Positions 1 through 7,675 of a DNA stretch of 12,022 nucleotides are shown here, piece after piece; positions within the stretch are counted from its first letter, which is position 1; each line of letters starts with the position of its first letter. Under the pieces are notes generated by a model. It worked only from the letters and a program-made list of their open reading frames with translations, had not been told where the DNA came from and did no database searches. The position numbers and the translations under genes are program-made. The stretch is from contig CAYOET010000207.1 of assembly GCA_964402985.1 (NCBI GenBank), positions 1 through 12,022 on the forward strand, read 5' to 3'. The DNA is from JADYYB01 sp964402985 (lineage in GTDB: Bacteria > Pseudomonadota > Alphaproteobacteria > Rhizobiales > Kaistiaceae).

Positions 1-1
1 C

Positions 2-1237
<1,236 letters not shown>

Positions 1238-1240
<3 letters not shown>

Positions 1241-1271
1241 ACGCCGAGACGAAATCGGTGCGCGGCGTCTA
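1238..1271. terminator. Inverted repeat between convergent stops, possible bidirectional terminator
   Basis: A perfect 9-bp inverted repeat, TAGACGCCG (1238-1246) and CGGCGTCTA (1263-1271), is separated by a 16-base loop. The left arm begins with the hppA stop codon and the right arm ends with the complement of the DUF1194 stop codon, so it lies exactly between two convergent genes. No clear T-tract follows on either side, so calling it an intrinsic terminator is an inference from position and symmetry. Confidence 0.5.
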
Positions 1272-2063
1272 AGGGATGCCGCGCATCCTCTCTCCGATGA
1301 GGCAATCGATCCGCGGGACCGGGTTCTGTACTGGCACGATCCGAGGCTCCCGGGCCGGTATGGGCGCGGCGGCGATCTCGAGGACGAGCTTGCGGCGGAT
1401 CGCGTCGGCGAACTGGTCGGGGCTATCCACCGGGATGATGAACGAGCCCGGGCCGCCGATGACGCAATCTTCGTAGTAGACGTCGAGACCGAGCGGGGAG
1501 AAGCCCATGCCGCTCGGGTTGATCATGATCGGAAGCCCGTTGATGATGATGCCGTCGGCGAGGATGAGGTCGCGGACGAAGGTCACCGACACGCCCATGT
1601 TGTTGGGGCCGTCGCCGGAGACGTCGATCACCCGCCGGAGACCCTCGAAGCCGTTGTCCTCGAAGAGGCGCGAGGCGAAGAGGAGGCTGCTCGAGATCGA
1701 GGTGCCGCGGTACTGGACGAGCGGGAGCGAGGCGACCGCGTCGGCGACTCCATCGGCGCTCCGCTGGTCGTAAACGACGGTCCATGGGACGGAGTTGAAC
1801 TGGATGCCGGGGCCGGCCCACTCGACCACCGTGACGGCAACCCGGCCGAGAAGGCCCGAGGTGATGGCGCGGACGACCTCGGGGTGGCGCAGCGCCTCGA
1901 TGTAGCCACGTCGCTGGGTGAGGGCCTCCTGGTATTCCATCGAGCCGGAGATATCGACGGCAAGGATGAGCTCGAGGTCAACCTCTTCGGCCGAGGCGAG
2001 TCCCGGGCCGAAGGCGAAAACCAGGCCGGCTGCAAGTCCGAACGTGCGGACCGACCGCGCCAT
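1269..2063 (-). CDS. DUF1194 family protein, periplasmic VWA-like
   Basis: 264 residues from the ATG at 2063, which is preceded by GGGAGA seven bases upstream; a longer frame to 2126 has no such site and would bury the signal peptide. Residues 1-26 form a signal peptide (MARSVR, hydrophobic core, ending near ALASA-type SAEE), so the product is probably exported. Residues about 30-230 resemble a von Willebrand factor A domain: D37-I-S39-G-S41 is the metal-site motif, T121 lies in the YRGTSIS segment, and D151 lies in DVSGDGPNN, the hallmark of DUF1194. A Cys in YYEDCVIGGPGSF (about residue 200) is also typical. The molecular role of DUF1194 is not established; a metal-dependent adhesion or binding role is inferred from the fold only. 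It lies 76 bp downstream of bamE on the same strand and could share its transcript. Confidence 0.9.
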   Translation of the reverse strand: MARSVRTFGLAAGLVFAFGPGLASAEEVDLELILAVDISGSMEYQEALTQRRGYIEALRHPEVVRAITSGLLGRVAVTVVEWAGPGIQFNSVPWTVVYDQRSADGVADAVASLPLVQYRGTSISSSLLFASRLFEDNGFEGLRRVIDVSGDGPNNMGVSVTFVRDLILADGIIINGLPIMINPSGMGFSPLGLDVYYEDCVIGGPGSFIIPVDSPDQFADAIRRKLVLEIAAAPIPAREPRIVPVQNPVPRIDCLIGERMRGIP

Positions 2064-2139
2064 CAGGTGTCTCCCTCGTTCACCACCTTCGCACTCTAAC
2101 GCGGCGAAGAGACGCAATCGAGACACCAGATCGGGAGCG

Positions 2140-2640
2140 CTACTCCGGTTGGCCGCCGATGCTGCCGAGGCCGGGGCCAGCGCCGAGGAGCTGAGTCAGG
2201 AAGTTGATGTCCTCGCCGCCGGTCGGCGTGGTGCGGGTGACGAAGTCGACCACTCGGCCGTCCTGGAGGCCGTAATCGGCGATCCGTGCGACCCGCTGCC
2301 GCTCGTCGAAATAAACCGCGATCACCCGCTGGTCGACGATCTTGGGGTCCATGAAGGCCACGGCGCGGACGCGGGTCTGCGAGACGTAATAGAAGACCTC
2401 GCCGCCGAACTGGGCGGTGGTCGAGGGGGAACCGAGCGCGATGAGGACCTGGTCACGGCTCGAACCAACCGGTACCTGCTCAAGGGCGTTGGGCGGCAGA
2501 AGATAGCCGTGGTGGGTGGTCTCGCTGATCGTGCCGACGAGCGGCAAATCCTTGGAGCAGCCGGCCAGAAGGACGGCAAGTGCCACGCCCAAGGCAGTCC
2601 CGGCGCCGATGCGCACACTCGAAAGGCCGGCCCGACTCAT
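2140..2640 (-). CDS. bamE: Outer membrane protein assembly factor BamE (SmpA/OmlA family lipoprotein)
   Basis: 166 residues from the ATG at 2640, chosen because AGGAG lies five bases upstream; an in-frame GTG six bases further out would sit on that site. The N-terminus is a lipoprotein signal ending in LLAGC, with Cys28 as the lipidated residue. The segment VPVGSSRDQVLIALGSPSTTAQFGGEVFYYVSQ followed by a beta strand with YFDERQRVARIADYGLQDG matches the BamE two-helix/three-strand fold, whose usual 'G.(T)...V...LG.P' motif is visible. BamE is a periplasm-facing outer-membrane lipoprotein of the BAM complex that inserts beta-barrel proteins. The longer C-terminal tail is usual for alphaproteobacterial versions. 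It is divergent from the bc1 chaperone gene with 108 bp between. Confidence 0.93.
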   Translation of the reverse strand: MSRAGLSSVRIGAGTALGVALAVLLAGCSKDLPLVGTISETTHHGYLLPPNALEQVPVGSSRDQVLIALGSPSTTAQFGGEVFYYVSQTRVRAVAFMDPKIVDQRVIAVYFDERQRVARIADYGLQDGRVVDFVTRTTPTGGEDINFLTQLLGAGPGLGSIGGQPE

Positions 2641-2666
2641 GCTCACTCCTCACTCGCTTGGCTTTT

Positions 2667-2695
2667 CCCGTAGCCTGCGTTACGGCTCGTTGCAA
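2667..2695 (-). promoter_or_regulatory. Possible promoter of bamE
   Basis: Reading leftward there is TTGCAA (2695-2690), a 17-base spacer and TACGGG (2672-2667), about 27 bases before the bamE start. The -35 is fair and the -10 is weak, so this is a tentative call. TTGCAA is its own reverse complement and could also serve the rightward gene, but no well-spaced -10 was seen on that side. Confidence 0.3.
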
Positions 2696-2748
2696 TGTCC
2701 CAAGCCCGTCGCCCAGCTATCGTGGACTTGTGGTCTTCGTGAGACGCG

Positions 2749-3294
2749 ATGTTCGGCCTCTTCTCCAAGGCGTACCAGGTTTCGGTTCCCGAGCTGCACT
2801 ACCGAGCGCTCGCGGAGCGTGCGCGCGATCCGGTTCTTTATCGTGAGTTCGGCGTTCCCGACACGCTTCAGGGGCGATTCGACCTCCTCGTCCTGCATCT
2901 GGTGCTCTTGCTGAGGCGTCTCCGGACCGAGGGGGAGATCGGCGAGGCGCTCGGACAGGACATCTTCGACCTCTTCGTACGTGACATGGATCGCGCGATG
3001 CGCGAGATGGGCGTCGGCGATCTCGGGATGAAACGGCGGATGCGCGACATGGCCAAGGGGTTTTACGCGCGGGCCGGATTGTATGATCCGGCGCTCGAGG
3101 CGGGAGACCATCAAGCGCTCGCGCTCGCTTTGGAGCAGAGCTTCTTTCCGAATGAGCCCCGTGCGGCCGCGGCGCGGGGGCTTGCAGCGTGGGCGCTGAA
3201 AACGGTGACGGCGCTGCGCGAGACGGCGCGCGGCGAACTCCTTGCCGGAGAGGCGATGTTCGCGGCGCTCGAACCAGGGTTGGCGCAGGCATAA
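2749..3294 (+). CDS. Ubiquinol-cytochrome c chaperone family protein (CBP3-like)
   Basis: 181 residues, starting at the ATG at 2749; only a weak ribosome site (GTGAGACG) precedes it. The order (Y)HxLAERARDPVLYREFGVPDTLQGRFDLLVLHLVLLLRRL, then LGQDIFDLFVRDMDRAMREMGVGDLGMKRRMRDMAKGFYAR, is the conserved core of the ubiquinol-cytochrome c chaperone domain (Pfam 'Ubiq_cyt_C_chap'), related to mitochondrial CBP3/UQCC1. By homology it should help assemble the cytochrome bc1 complex at the inner membrane. It has no signal peptide or membrane segment, so it is a cytoplasmic or peripheral protein. Its TAA overlaps the yceD ATG (TAATG), so the two are probably translationally coupled. This gene next to bamE and yceD is a well-known alphaproteobacterial arrangement. 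Confidence 0.9.
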   Translation: MFGLFSKAYQVSVPELHYRALAERARDPVLYREFGVPDTLQGRFDLLVLHLVLLLRRLRTEGEIGEALGQDIFDLFVRDMDRAMREMGVGDLGMKRRMRDMAKGFYARAGLYDPALEAGDHQALALALEQSFFPNEPRAAAARGLAAWALKTVTALRETARGELLAGEAMFAALEPGLAQA

Positions 3295-3818
3295 TGGAGG
3301 CGCGACCGTTCTCGCGGCCCTTCGACTTGGGCGCCGCCGCGCACCATTCCGCCGTCGCGCGTGTGGAAGCGAGCGCCGCCGAGCGCGAGGCGATCGCGAA
3401 GGATTTCGACCTCATCTCGCTGGACTCGCTGGTCGCAGAGTTCGAGATCGAAGCCGGCCGGGGTGATGTCTACGAGCTCCGTGGGCGGCTCAAGGGCGAG
3501 GTGGTGCAGCGCTGCGTGGTCACTCTGGCACCGGTTCCGCAAAGCCTGGACGATAGGTTCGTGTTCGACCTGGTGCCGGCTGGATCGCCGGAGGCCGAGG
3601 CCGAGGGGAACGAGGATCGAGATCCGCCGGCGGTTTACGAGGGCAACGAGATCGATCTAGGGGCGATTGCGCTAGAGTATTTTGCGCTTGGTCTCGATCC
3701 CTATCCGCGCGCGCCGGGAGCGGAGCTGCCGGCCGAGGCGACCGGCGAGGAGCCGAGCGGGCCATTTGCTGCGCTCGCCGGGCTTGGCTCGGGCAAGCCG
3801 AAACGCGGTACGAGCTGA
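3294..3818 (+). CDS. yceD: YceD family protein (DUF177), 23S rRNA accumulation factor family
   Basis: 174 residues; the ATG at 3294-3296 shares its A with the TAA of the chaperone gene. The frame is open further upstream, but only this start gives the usual DUF177 N-terminus (PFSRPFDL). Diagnostic pieces are GEVVQRCVVTLAPVPQSLDDRF (single conserved Cys74), the acidic loop around residues 100-120, and the C-terminal motif ALEYFALGLDPYPRAPGA. In E. coli YceD is linked to normal 23S rRNA levels and its gene precedes rpmF-plsX-fabH. Here rpmF (ribosomal protein L32) is missing between yceD and plsX, as is common in alphaproteobacteria. It is a soluble cytoplasmic protein. plsX starts 4 bp after its stop. 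Confidence 0.9.
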   Translation: MEARPFSRPFDLGAAAHHSAVARVEASAAEREAIAKDFDLISLDSLVAEFEIEAGRGDVYELRGRLKGEVVQRCVVTLAPVPQSLDDRFVFDLVPAGSPEAEAEGNEDRDPPAVYEGNEIDLGAIALEYFALGLDPYPRAPGAELPAEATGEEPSGPFAALAGLGSGKPKRGTS

Positions 3819-3822
3819 GCCC

Positions 3823-4863
3823 ATGACGCACGCACTGACGATCTCGCTAGACGCGATGGGTGGGGATTCGGGCGCGCCCGCGGTGGTGGCAGGGGCCGAG
3901 CTGGCGCTCAGGCGGTTGCCGGGCATCCGGTTCGCCATGTTCGGAACGGACAGCGTTGTCCAGCCGCTTCTCGACCAGCACCCGGCGGTCAAGGCGGCGT
4001 CGACCTTTCATCATTGCGAAGTCGCGGTCGGGATGGACGAGAAGCCGAGCCAGGCGCTGCGCCACGGCCGCTACCGGTCGTCGATGTGGCGCTCAATCCA
4101 GGCGGTCAAGGACGGCGAGGCGAGCGTGGCCGTCTCGTCCGGCAATACCGGCGCGCTCATGGCGATGTCGCGCTTCTGCCTCAAGACGATCTCCGACATC
4201 GAGCGGCCCGCAATCGCGGGGCTGTGGCCGAGCGTGCGTGGGATCAGCATCATTCTCGACCTCGGCGCCACGATCGGCGCGAACGCGCGGCAGCTCGTGG
4301 ACTGCGCGGTCATGGGTGGGGCGATGGCGCGGGCGCTCCTCGGGATTGCGCGGCCGTCGATCGGCCTCCTCAATATCGGCGTCGAGGAGGTGAAGGGGCT
4401 CGAGGAGGTGAAGGAGGCGGGGCGCATCCTCAAGGCCATCGACCTGCCGCATATTGCCTATCACGGGTTCGTCGAGGGCAACGACATCGGGAAGGGAACG
4501 GTGGACGTCGTCGTCACAGAGGGCTTCTCGGGCAACATCGCGCTCAAGACCGCCGAGGGGACGGCGCGACAGATCGCGTCGTATCTCCGCGAGGAGATGT
4601 CGAGCGGGCTGATGTCGAGGATCGGCTATCTCTTCGCGAGCCGGGCCTTCGCCAATCTCCGCAAGAAGCTCGACCCGGGACAGTTCAACGGCGGGGCGTT
4701 CCTCGGCCTCAACGGGATCGTGGTGAAGAGCCACGGCAGCGCGGACGCGCCGGGGTTCGCGGCGGCGATCGAGAACGCTCACAAGATGGTCACCAACGGT
4801 CTTCAGCAGAAGATCGAGGAGGACCTCGCCCAGTCCCATCGCAACCCAGTGGGGGTCGCTTGA
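3823..4863 (+). CDS. plsX: Phosphate acyltransferase PlsX
   Basis: 346 residues, the normal length for PlsX. It converts acyl-ACP and phosphate to acyl-phosphate, the acyl donor for PlsY in glycerolipid synthesis, and works at the cytoplasmic face of the membrane. Visible family motifs are LDAMGGDSGAP (residues 9-19), AVSSGNTGALMA (103-114), LGATIGAN (147-154), IGLLNIGVEEVKG (180-192), YHGFVEGNDI (213-222), VTEGFSGNIALKTAEG (231-246) and GGAFLGLNGIVVKSHGSAD (290-308). The ATG at 3823 is chosen because the family starts a few residues before LDAMGGD; the frame is open further upstream without family similarity. It is followed by fabH with overlapping codons, the standard plsX-fabH pair joining phospholipid and fatty acid synthesis. 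Confidence 0.97.
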   Translation: MTHALTISLDAMGGDSGAPAVVAGAELALRRLPGIRFAMFGTDSVVQPLLDQHPAVKAASTFHHCEVAVGMDEKPSQALRHGRYRSSMWRSIQAVKDGEASVAVSSGNTGALMAMSRFCLKTISDIERPAIAGLWPSVRGISIILDLGATIGANARQLVDCAVMGGAMARALLGIARPSIGLLNIGVEEVKGLEEVKEAGRILKAIDLPHIAYHGFVEGNDIGKGTVDVVVTEGFSGNIALKTAEGTARQIASYLREEMSSGLMSRIGYLFASRAFANLRKKLDPGQFNGGAFLGLNGIVVKSHGSADAPGFAAAIENAHKMVTNGLQQKIEEDLAQSHRNPVGVA

Positions 4864-5837
4864 CAGTGCGACGGTCGGTGGTGCTCGGGCATGGCAGCTA
4901 TCTGCCGGCGCGGGTGATGACCAATGCGGATCTGATGAAGATCGTGGACACGTCCGACGAGTGGATCGTCCAGCGCACCGGCATCAAGGAGCGCCGGATC
5001 GCGGCGCCGGGCGAGTTCACATCCGACCTCGCGGTCGCGGCGGCGCGGAAGGCGCTCGCTTCGGCGGGCAAGGAGATCGCCGACGTCGACCTCATTATCG
5101 TCGCGACCACGACGCCGGATCAGACCTTCCCGGCGACCGCCGTCGCGGTGCAGGCCAAGCTCGGGATGCACCACGGTGCCGCGTTCGATCTTCAGGCGGT
5201 GTGCTCGGGCTTCATCTATGGGCTCACGACAGCGGACAGCCTGATCAAGAGCGGGATGGCGCGGCGGGTGCTGGTGATCGGGGCGGAAACGTTCTCGCGC
5301 ATCGTCGACTGGGGCGACCGGACGACGTGTGTCCTCTTCGGCGACGGGGCGGGCGCGGTCCTACTCGGAGTCGGGGATGAGGAAGAGACGCTTGGCGACC
5401 GCGGCATCCTGACGGCGCATATCCGCTCGGATGGGAGCCATCGCGACAAGCTCAACACGACCGGCGGGCCGTCGTCGACCGGGACGGTCGGCGTCGTCCA
5501 CATGGAGGGGCGCGAGGTCTTCAAGTACGCAGTGGGCATGATCACCGACGTGATCGACGACGCCTTCCGCGCTACCGGGCTGTCGGCCGGGGAGATCGAC
5601 TGGTTCGTGCCGCACCAGGCCAATATCCGCATCATCGACGCGACGGCGAAGAAGCTCGGCATCCCACTCGAGAAGGTAGTGCGGACGGTCGAGACACATG
5701 GCAATACCTCGGCGGCGTCGATCCCGCTCGCGCTCGCCACAGCGGCCGACGACGGGCGGATCAAGAAGGGCGACCTCGTTCTCCTCGAGGCGATGGGCGG
5801 CGGCTTCACGTGGGGTTCGGTGCTGCTCCGCTGGTAA
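4860..5837 (+). CDS. fabH: 3-oxoacyl-ACP synthase III (KAS III, FabH)
   Basis: 325 residues from a TTG at 4860 that overlaps the plsX TGA; a GTG two codons later (4866) is an alternative, and no ATG fits the N-terminus VVLGHGSYLPARVMTN. A G-run at 4851-4855 can serve as ribosome site for either. FabH condenses acetyl-CoA with malonyl-ACP to start type II fatty acid synthesis in the cytoplasm. The full catalytic triad is visible: Cys115 in LQAVCSGFIYG, His252 in VPHQANIRI and Asn282 in THGNTSAAS. GDGAGAV and the C-terminal EAMGGGFTWGSVLLRW are typical. Length and motifs are intact. It is co-transcribed with plsX judging from the overlap. Confidence 0.97.
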   Translation: MTVRRSVVLGHGSYLPARVMTNADLMKIVDTSDEWIVQRTGIKERRIAAPGEFTSDLAVAAARKALASAGKEIADVDLIIVATTTPDQTFPATAVAVQAKLGMHHGAAFDLQAVCSGFIYGLTTADSLIKSGMARRVLVIGAETFSRIVDWGDRTTCVLFGDGAGAVLLGVGDEEETLGDRGILTAHIRSDGSHRDKLNTTGGPSSTGTVGVVHMEGREVFKYAVGMITDVIDDAFRATGLSAGEIDWFVPHQANIRIIDATAKKLGIPLEKVVRTVETHGNTSAASIPLALATAADDGRIKKGDLVLLEAMGGGFTWGSVLLRW

Positions 5838-5890
5838 TCCGGCGAAGCGAATTCCGATCCGGCAAAGGGTCATGCTCCGGCGATGCGCCG

Positions 5891-5907
5891 AGGGCAAATT
5901 ATGCCCT
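5891..5907. repeat. Small inverted repeat after fabH
   Basis: AGGGCA (5891-5896) and TGCCCT (5902-5907) form a perfect 6-bp inverted repeat around an AT-only 5-base centre, 53 bp after the fabH stop. There is no T-tract, so it may be a protein site, a weak hairpin after the fabH operon, or chance. Confidence 0.3.
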
Positions 5908-5948
5908 ATCATCATGCGTTTAATGGGTCGCCACGGTCACCTGATCTG

Positions 5949-5977
5949 TTGACCGGAACCGGGTGAGGCAATAGGCT
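5949..5977 (+). promoter_or_regulatory. Likely ihfA promoter
   Basis: TTGACC (5949-5954), a 17-base spacer and TAGGCT (5972-5977) lie about 70 bases before the ihfA ATG. The -35 is strong and the spacing ideal; the -10 keeps T1, A2 and T6. Together with the 209-bp gap after fabH this suggests that ihfA and the merR gene have their own transcript. Confidence 0.5.
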
Positions 5978-6046
5978 TCACGTGACTGGGATGTGGCGAC
6001 GGTCGGCAAGTCGACCCTGATACCTGACGTGGAGGGGGCGTTGGGC

Positions 6047-6385
6047 ATGGCTGGCAAGACGATTACCCGTGCCGATCTGTGTGAGGCCGTCTATCGCAAG
6101 GTCGGGCTGTCCCGAACGGAGTCGGCGGATCTGGTCGAGATGATCCTCGCCGAGATCCGCGAGCGCATGATCCGCGGCGAGTCGGTCAAGCTTTCCTCCT
6201 TCGGTTCGTTCCTCGTTCGCAGCAAGGGACAGCGCATGGGTCGCAACCCGAAGACCGGCGAAGAGGTGCCGATCTCGCCGCGCCGGGTGATGGTGTTCAA
6301 GCCGAGCAACGTGTTGAAGCAGCGCATCAACGGCGCCCTTGGCGAGGTCGAAGACGAGCTCGATCGAGATGTCGAAAGAGCCTGA
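6047..6385 (+). CDS. ihfA: Integration host factor subunit alpha
   Basis: 112 residues. The ATG at 6047 gives the family N-terminus (MAGKTITRADLCEAVYRKVGLSRTES); a GTG at 5993 would add 18 unrelated residues. A purine-rich GGAGGGGG lies 9-16 bases upstream. IHF alpha pairs with IHF beta to bind and sharply bend DNA; it is used in transcription, replication and phage integration. KLSSFGSF (residues 49-55), the beta-arm segment GRNPKTGEEVPISPRRV with the DNA-intercalating Pro68, and FKPSNVLKQRIN are all intact. The acidic tail after residue 98 is a species-specific extension. The last 17 bases overlap the MerR gene. Having IHF next to a prophage-like region is coincidental: this is the usual chromosomal locus. 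Confidence 0.96.
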   Translation: MAGKTITRADLCEAVYRKVGLSRTESADLVEMILAEIRERMIRGESVKLSSFGSFLVRSKGQRMGRNPKTGEEVPISPRRVMVFKPSNVLKQRINGALGEVEDELDRDVERA

Positions 6386-6944
6386 CGCGTTCCGGACCAT
6401 CAGCGAGGTCGCCGAAGAGCTCGGGCTGCCTCAGCATGTGCTGCGCTTCTGGGAGACGAGGTTCGCCCAGATACGGCCGATGAAGCGAGGCGGCGGGCGC
6501 CGCTACTACCGGCCGGACGACGTCGCCGTGCTGCGCGGCATCCGCCAGCTCCTCTACGGCGAGGGCTACACGATTAAGGGCGTGCAACGCATCCTCAAGG
6601 AGCAGGGGCATCGCTTCGTCATCGCGGCGGGGCAGGGCGAGGTGAAGCTCTCGGCCGAACTCGCCCGGGCGGCGCGGGCTGACAAGGACGATCTCGAGTC
6701 GGATATCGCGGAGGCGGAAGCGCTCGCCGCTGACGAGGTCGAGGCCGATATCGTGGCGACCGAGATGGATCCGGGCGAGGCGTTGCCGGCGGGCGTGCTA
6801 GCGCCGGACGCGCCGGCGCCCGTGGCGCGCGGCCATCGCGGGGGGCGCGGTGGCGGGGGGCTCAGCGCCGACGACATAAGGCAGCTTCAGGCGACGCTGG
6901 CGGATTTGCTGAGCTGCAAGCGGCGGCTGGATGAGGTGCGGTAG
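6369..6944 (+). CDS. MerR family transcriptional regulator
   Basis: 191 residues from the ATG at 6369, inside the end of ihfA. The MerR-type winged helix-turn-helix covers residues about 9-78: FRTISEVAEELGLPQHVLRFWETRF (recognition helix) and the wing MKRGGGRRYYRPDDVAVLRGIRQLLYGEGYTIKGVQRIL. This MerR protein is a constant downstream partner of ihfA in alphaproteobacteria, but its regulon and effector are not known to me. The C-terminal half has no sensor Cys cluster. It is acidic and Ala-rich (residues about 100-145), followed by a Gly/Arg-rich linker (GHRGGRGGGG, about 156-165) and a short amphipathic end with one Cys. Overlap with ihfA suggests translational coupling. Confidence 0.9.
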   Translation: MSKEPDAFRTISEVAEELGLPQHVLRFWETRFAQIRPMKRGGGRRYYRPDDVAVLRGIRQLLYGEGYTIKGVQRILKEQGHRFVIAAGQGEVKLSAELARAARADKDDLESDIAEAEALAADEVEADIVATEMDPGEALPAGVLAPDAPAPVARGHRGGRGGGGLSADDIRQLQATLADLLSCKRRLDEVR

Positions 6945-7025
6945 GGCGGGGACCAATGCCGGCCCGACTAGCCGCTGCTGCGAATTCGGCCCGGCGGTAG
7001 GGCATCATGCCCCGGCAACGGTTCG

Positions 7026-7054
7026 TTGCGCTTTGGAGAGCGCCTCTCTATAGT
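7026..7054 (+). promoter_or_regulatory. tRNA-Pro promoter
   Basis: TTGCGC (7026-7031), a 17-base spacer and TATAGT (7049-7054) lie ten bases before the mature tRNA 5' end. The spacing is ideal and the -10 strong. Upstream, a 13-base palindrome GGGCATCATGCCC (7000-7012) lies between the merR stop and this promoter; it has no T-tract. Confidence 0.6.
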
Positions 7055-7064
7055 CCCGGCCAGT

Positions 7065-7141
7065 CGGAGCGTAGCGCAGCCTGGTAGCGCACCAGCATGG
7101 GGTGCTGGGGGTCGTGGGTTCGAATCCCCCCGCTCCGACCA
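7065..7141 (+). tRNA. tRNA-Pro (anticodon GGG)
   Basis: 77 bases fold as a full cloverleaf. The acceptor stem is CGGAGCG/CGCTCCG with discriminator A and an encoded CCA. The D arm is GCGC-AGCCTGGTA-GCGC. The anticodon stem is CCAGC/GCTGG with loop ATGGGGT, so the anticodon is GGG (proline, codon CCC/CCU). The T arm is GTGGG/CCCCC-type (one G-T style pair) with loop TTCGAAT. tRNA genes are frequent integration sites, and the phage-like region starts on its 3' side. No second copy of the tRNA 3' end is present in the window. Confidence 0.97.
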
Positions 7142-7186
7142 GTCACCTCCCCGCCCGAATTCCTCGTTCCACTGCCGGCCATCCGG

Positions 7187-7600
7187 CTAGGCTGCCTTGG
7201 CCAGCGCCTCCGCGATCGTTTCGTGAAGTTCGGTCGATGCGGCCGGATTGAGGGGGATGAGTGTCGACAGGAGGTAGGACGTGTGGCGGGAAGGAGACGG
7301 GTACGCGTCGTCGGCCCATAGCCTGAGCGCCGTGGCGAGGCCGCGCTCGTTGGCGAACTGGGCGACGAGGACGGCCGCCTGATTGTGGTAGCGCGCGCTC
7401 GTCCAGTAGGCGGGGCGCTGTTCGCGGGCGGCCGACAGAGCGGCTGCTTCGCGCGGCGTGTCGGCGTTGTCGTAGAGATCGCCGAGCGCGCGGATGGCGC
7501 TGACGAGAGGCTCGGGATCGAACCAGTTCCGGTTCCGATCAGTTGGATTGCCTGGGGGGCCGAAGGCGACCCCGGAGACCGATTCCCATGTGCGGTGCAT
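7187..7600 (-). CDS. Hypothetical protein next to the phage repressor
   Basis: 137 residues from the ATG at 7600; the frame is closed by a stop five codons upstream, so no longer form exists. I do not recognise a family. The protein is soluble, without signal peptide or membrane helix. Its N-terminal third is polar (GPPGNPTDRNRNWFDPEP) and the rest is probably helical (LVSAIRALGDLYDNADTPREAAALSAAREQ, then AVLVAQFANERGLATALRLWADDAY). There is no ribosome site before the ATG, but a good promoter ends eight bases ahead of it, so the mRNA may be leaderless. That promoter shares a 12-base core with the cro promoter, which suggests common control. It is the gene closest to the tRNA, where an integrase or excisionase might be expected, but it has none of their motifs. 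Confidence 0.6.
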   Translation of the reverse strand: MHRTWESVSGVAFGPPGNPTDRNRNWFDPEPLVSAIRALGDLYDNADTPREAAALSAAREQRPAYWTSARYHNQAAVLVAQFANERGLATALRLWADDAYPSPSRHTSYLLSTLIPLNPAASTELHETIAEALAKAA

Positions 7601-7608
7601 GGGGTAAA

Positions 7609-7647
7609 ATGATCACACATTAATGAGTTATCGTCAACCCATTAATG
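7609..7647 (-). promoter_or_regulatory. Promoter of the leftward unknown gene with two CATTAATG palindromes
   Basis: Reading leftward there is TTGACG (7637-7632), a 17-base spacer and GATCAT (7614-7609), ending eight bases before the ATG at 7600. Two copies of the perfect palindrome CATTAATG (7618-7625 and 7640-7647) lie 22 bp apart centre to centre, about two helical turns. One is inside the promoter spacer and the other just upstream of the -35, where a dimeric regulator would act. Confidence 0.5.
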
Positions 7648-7675
7648 CGCCGGTTCAGCGGAAGGCTGGACTGCG

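Noticed and set aside
4014..4859. Long upstream extension of the fabH frame across plsX
   Set aside because: The extension is Arg/Gly-rich shadow sequence over plsX; FabH similarity begins at about 4866.
6047..6385. IHF alpha as part of the prophage
   Set aside because: The gene sits in the conserved alphaproteobacterial fabH-ihfA-merR order left of the tRNA, with housekeeping composition.
7000..7012. GGGCATCATGCCC palindrome after merR as an intrinsic terminator
   Set aside because: The loop would be only three bases and no T-tract follows; it is mentioned only as a palindrome.
7048..7620. A 190-residue leftward frame running through the tRNA-Pro
   Set aside because: It contains the translated complement of the tRNA (GGIRTHDPQHPMLV), a well-known misannotation, and the 7187-7600 frame has better protein character.
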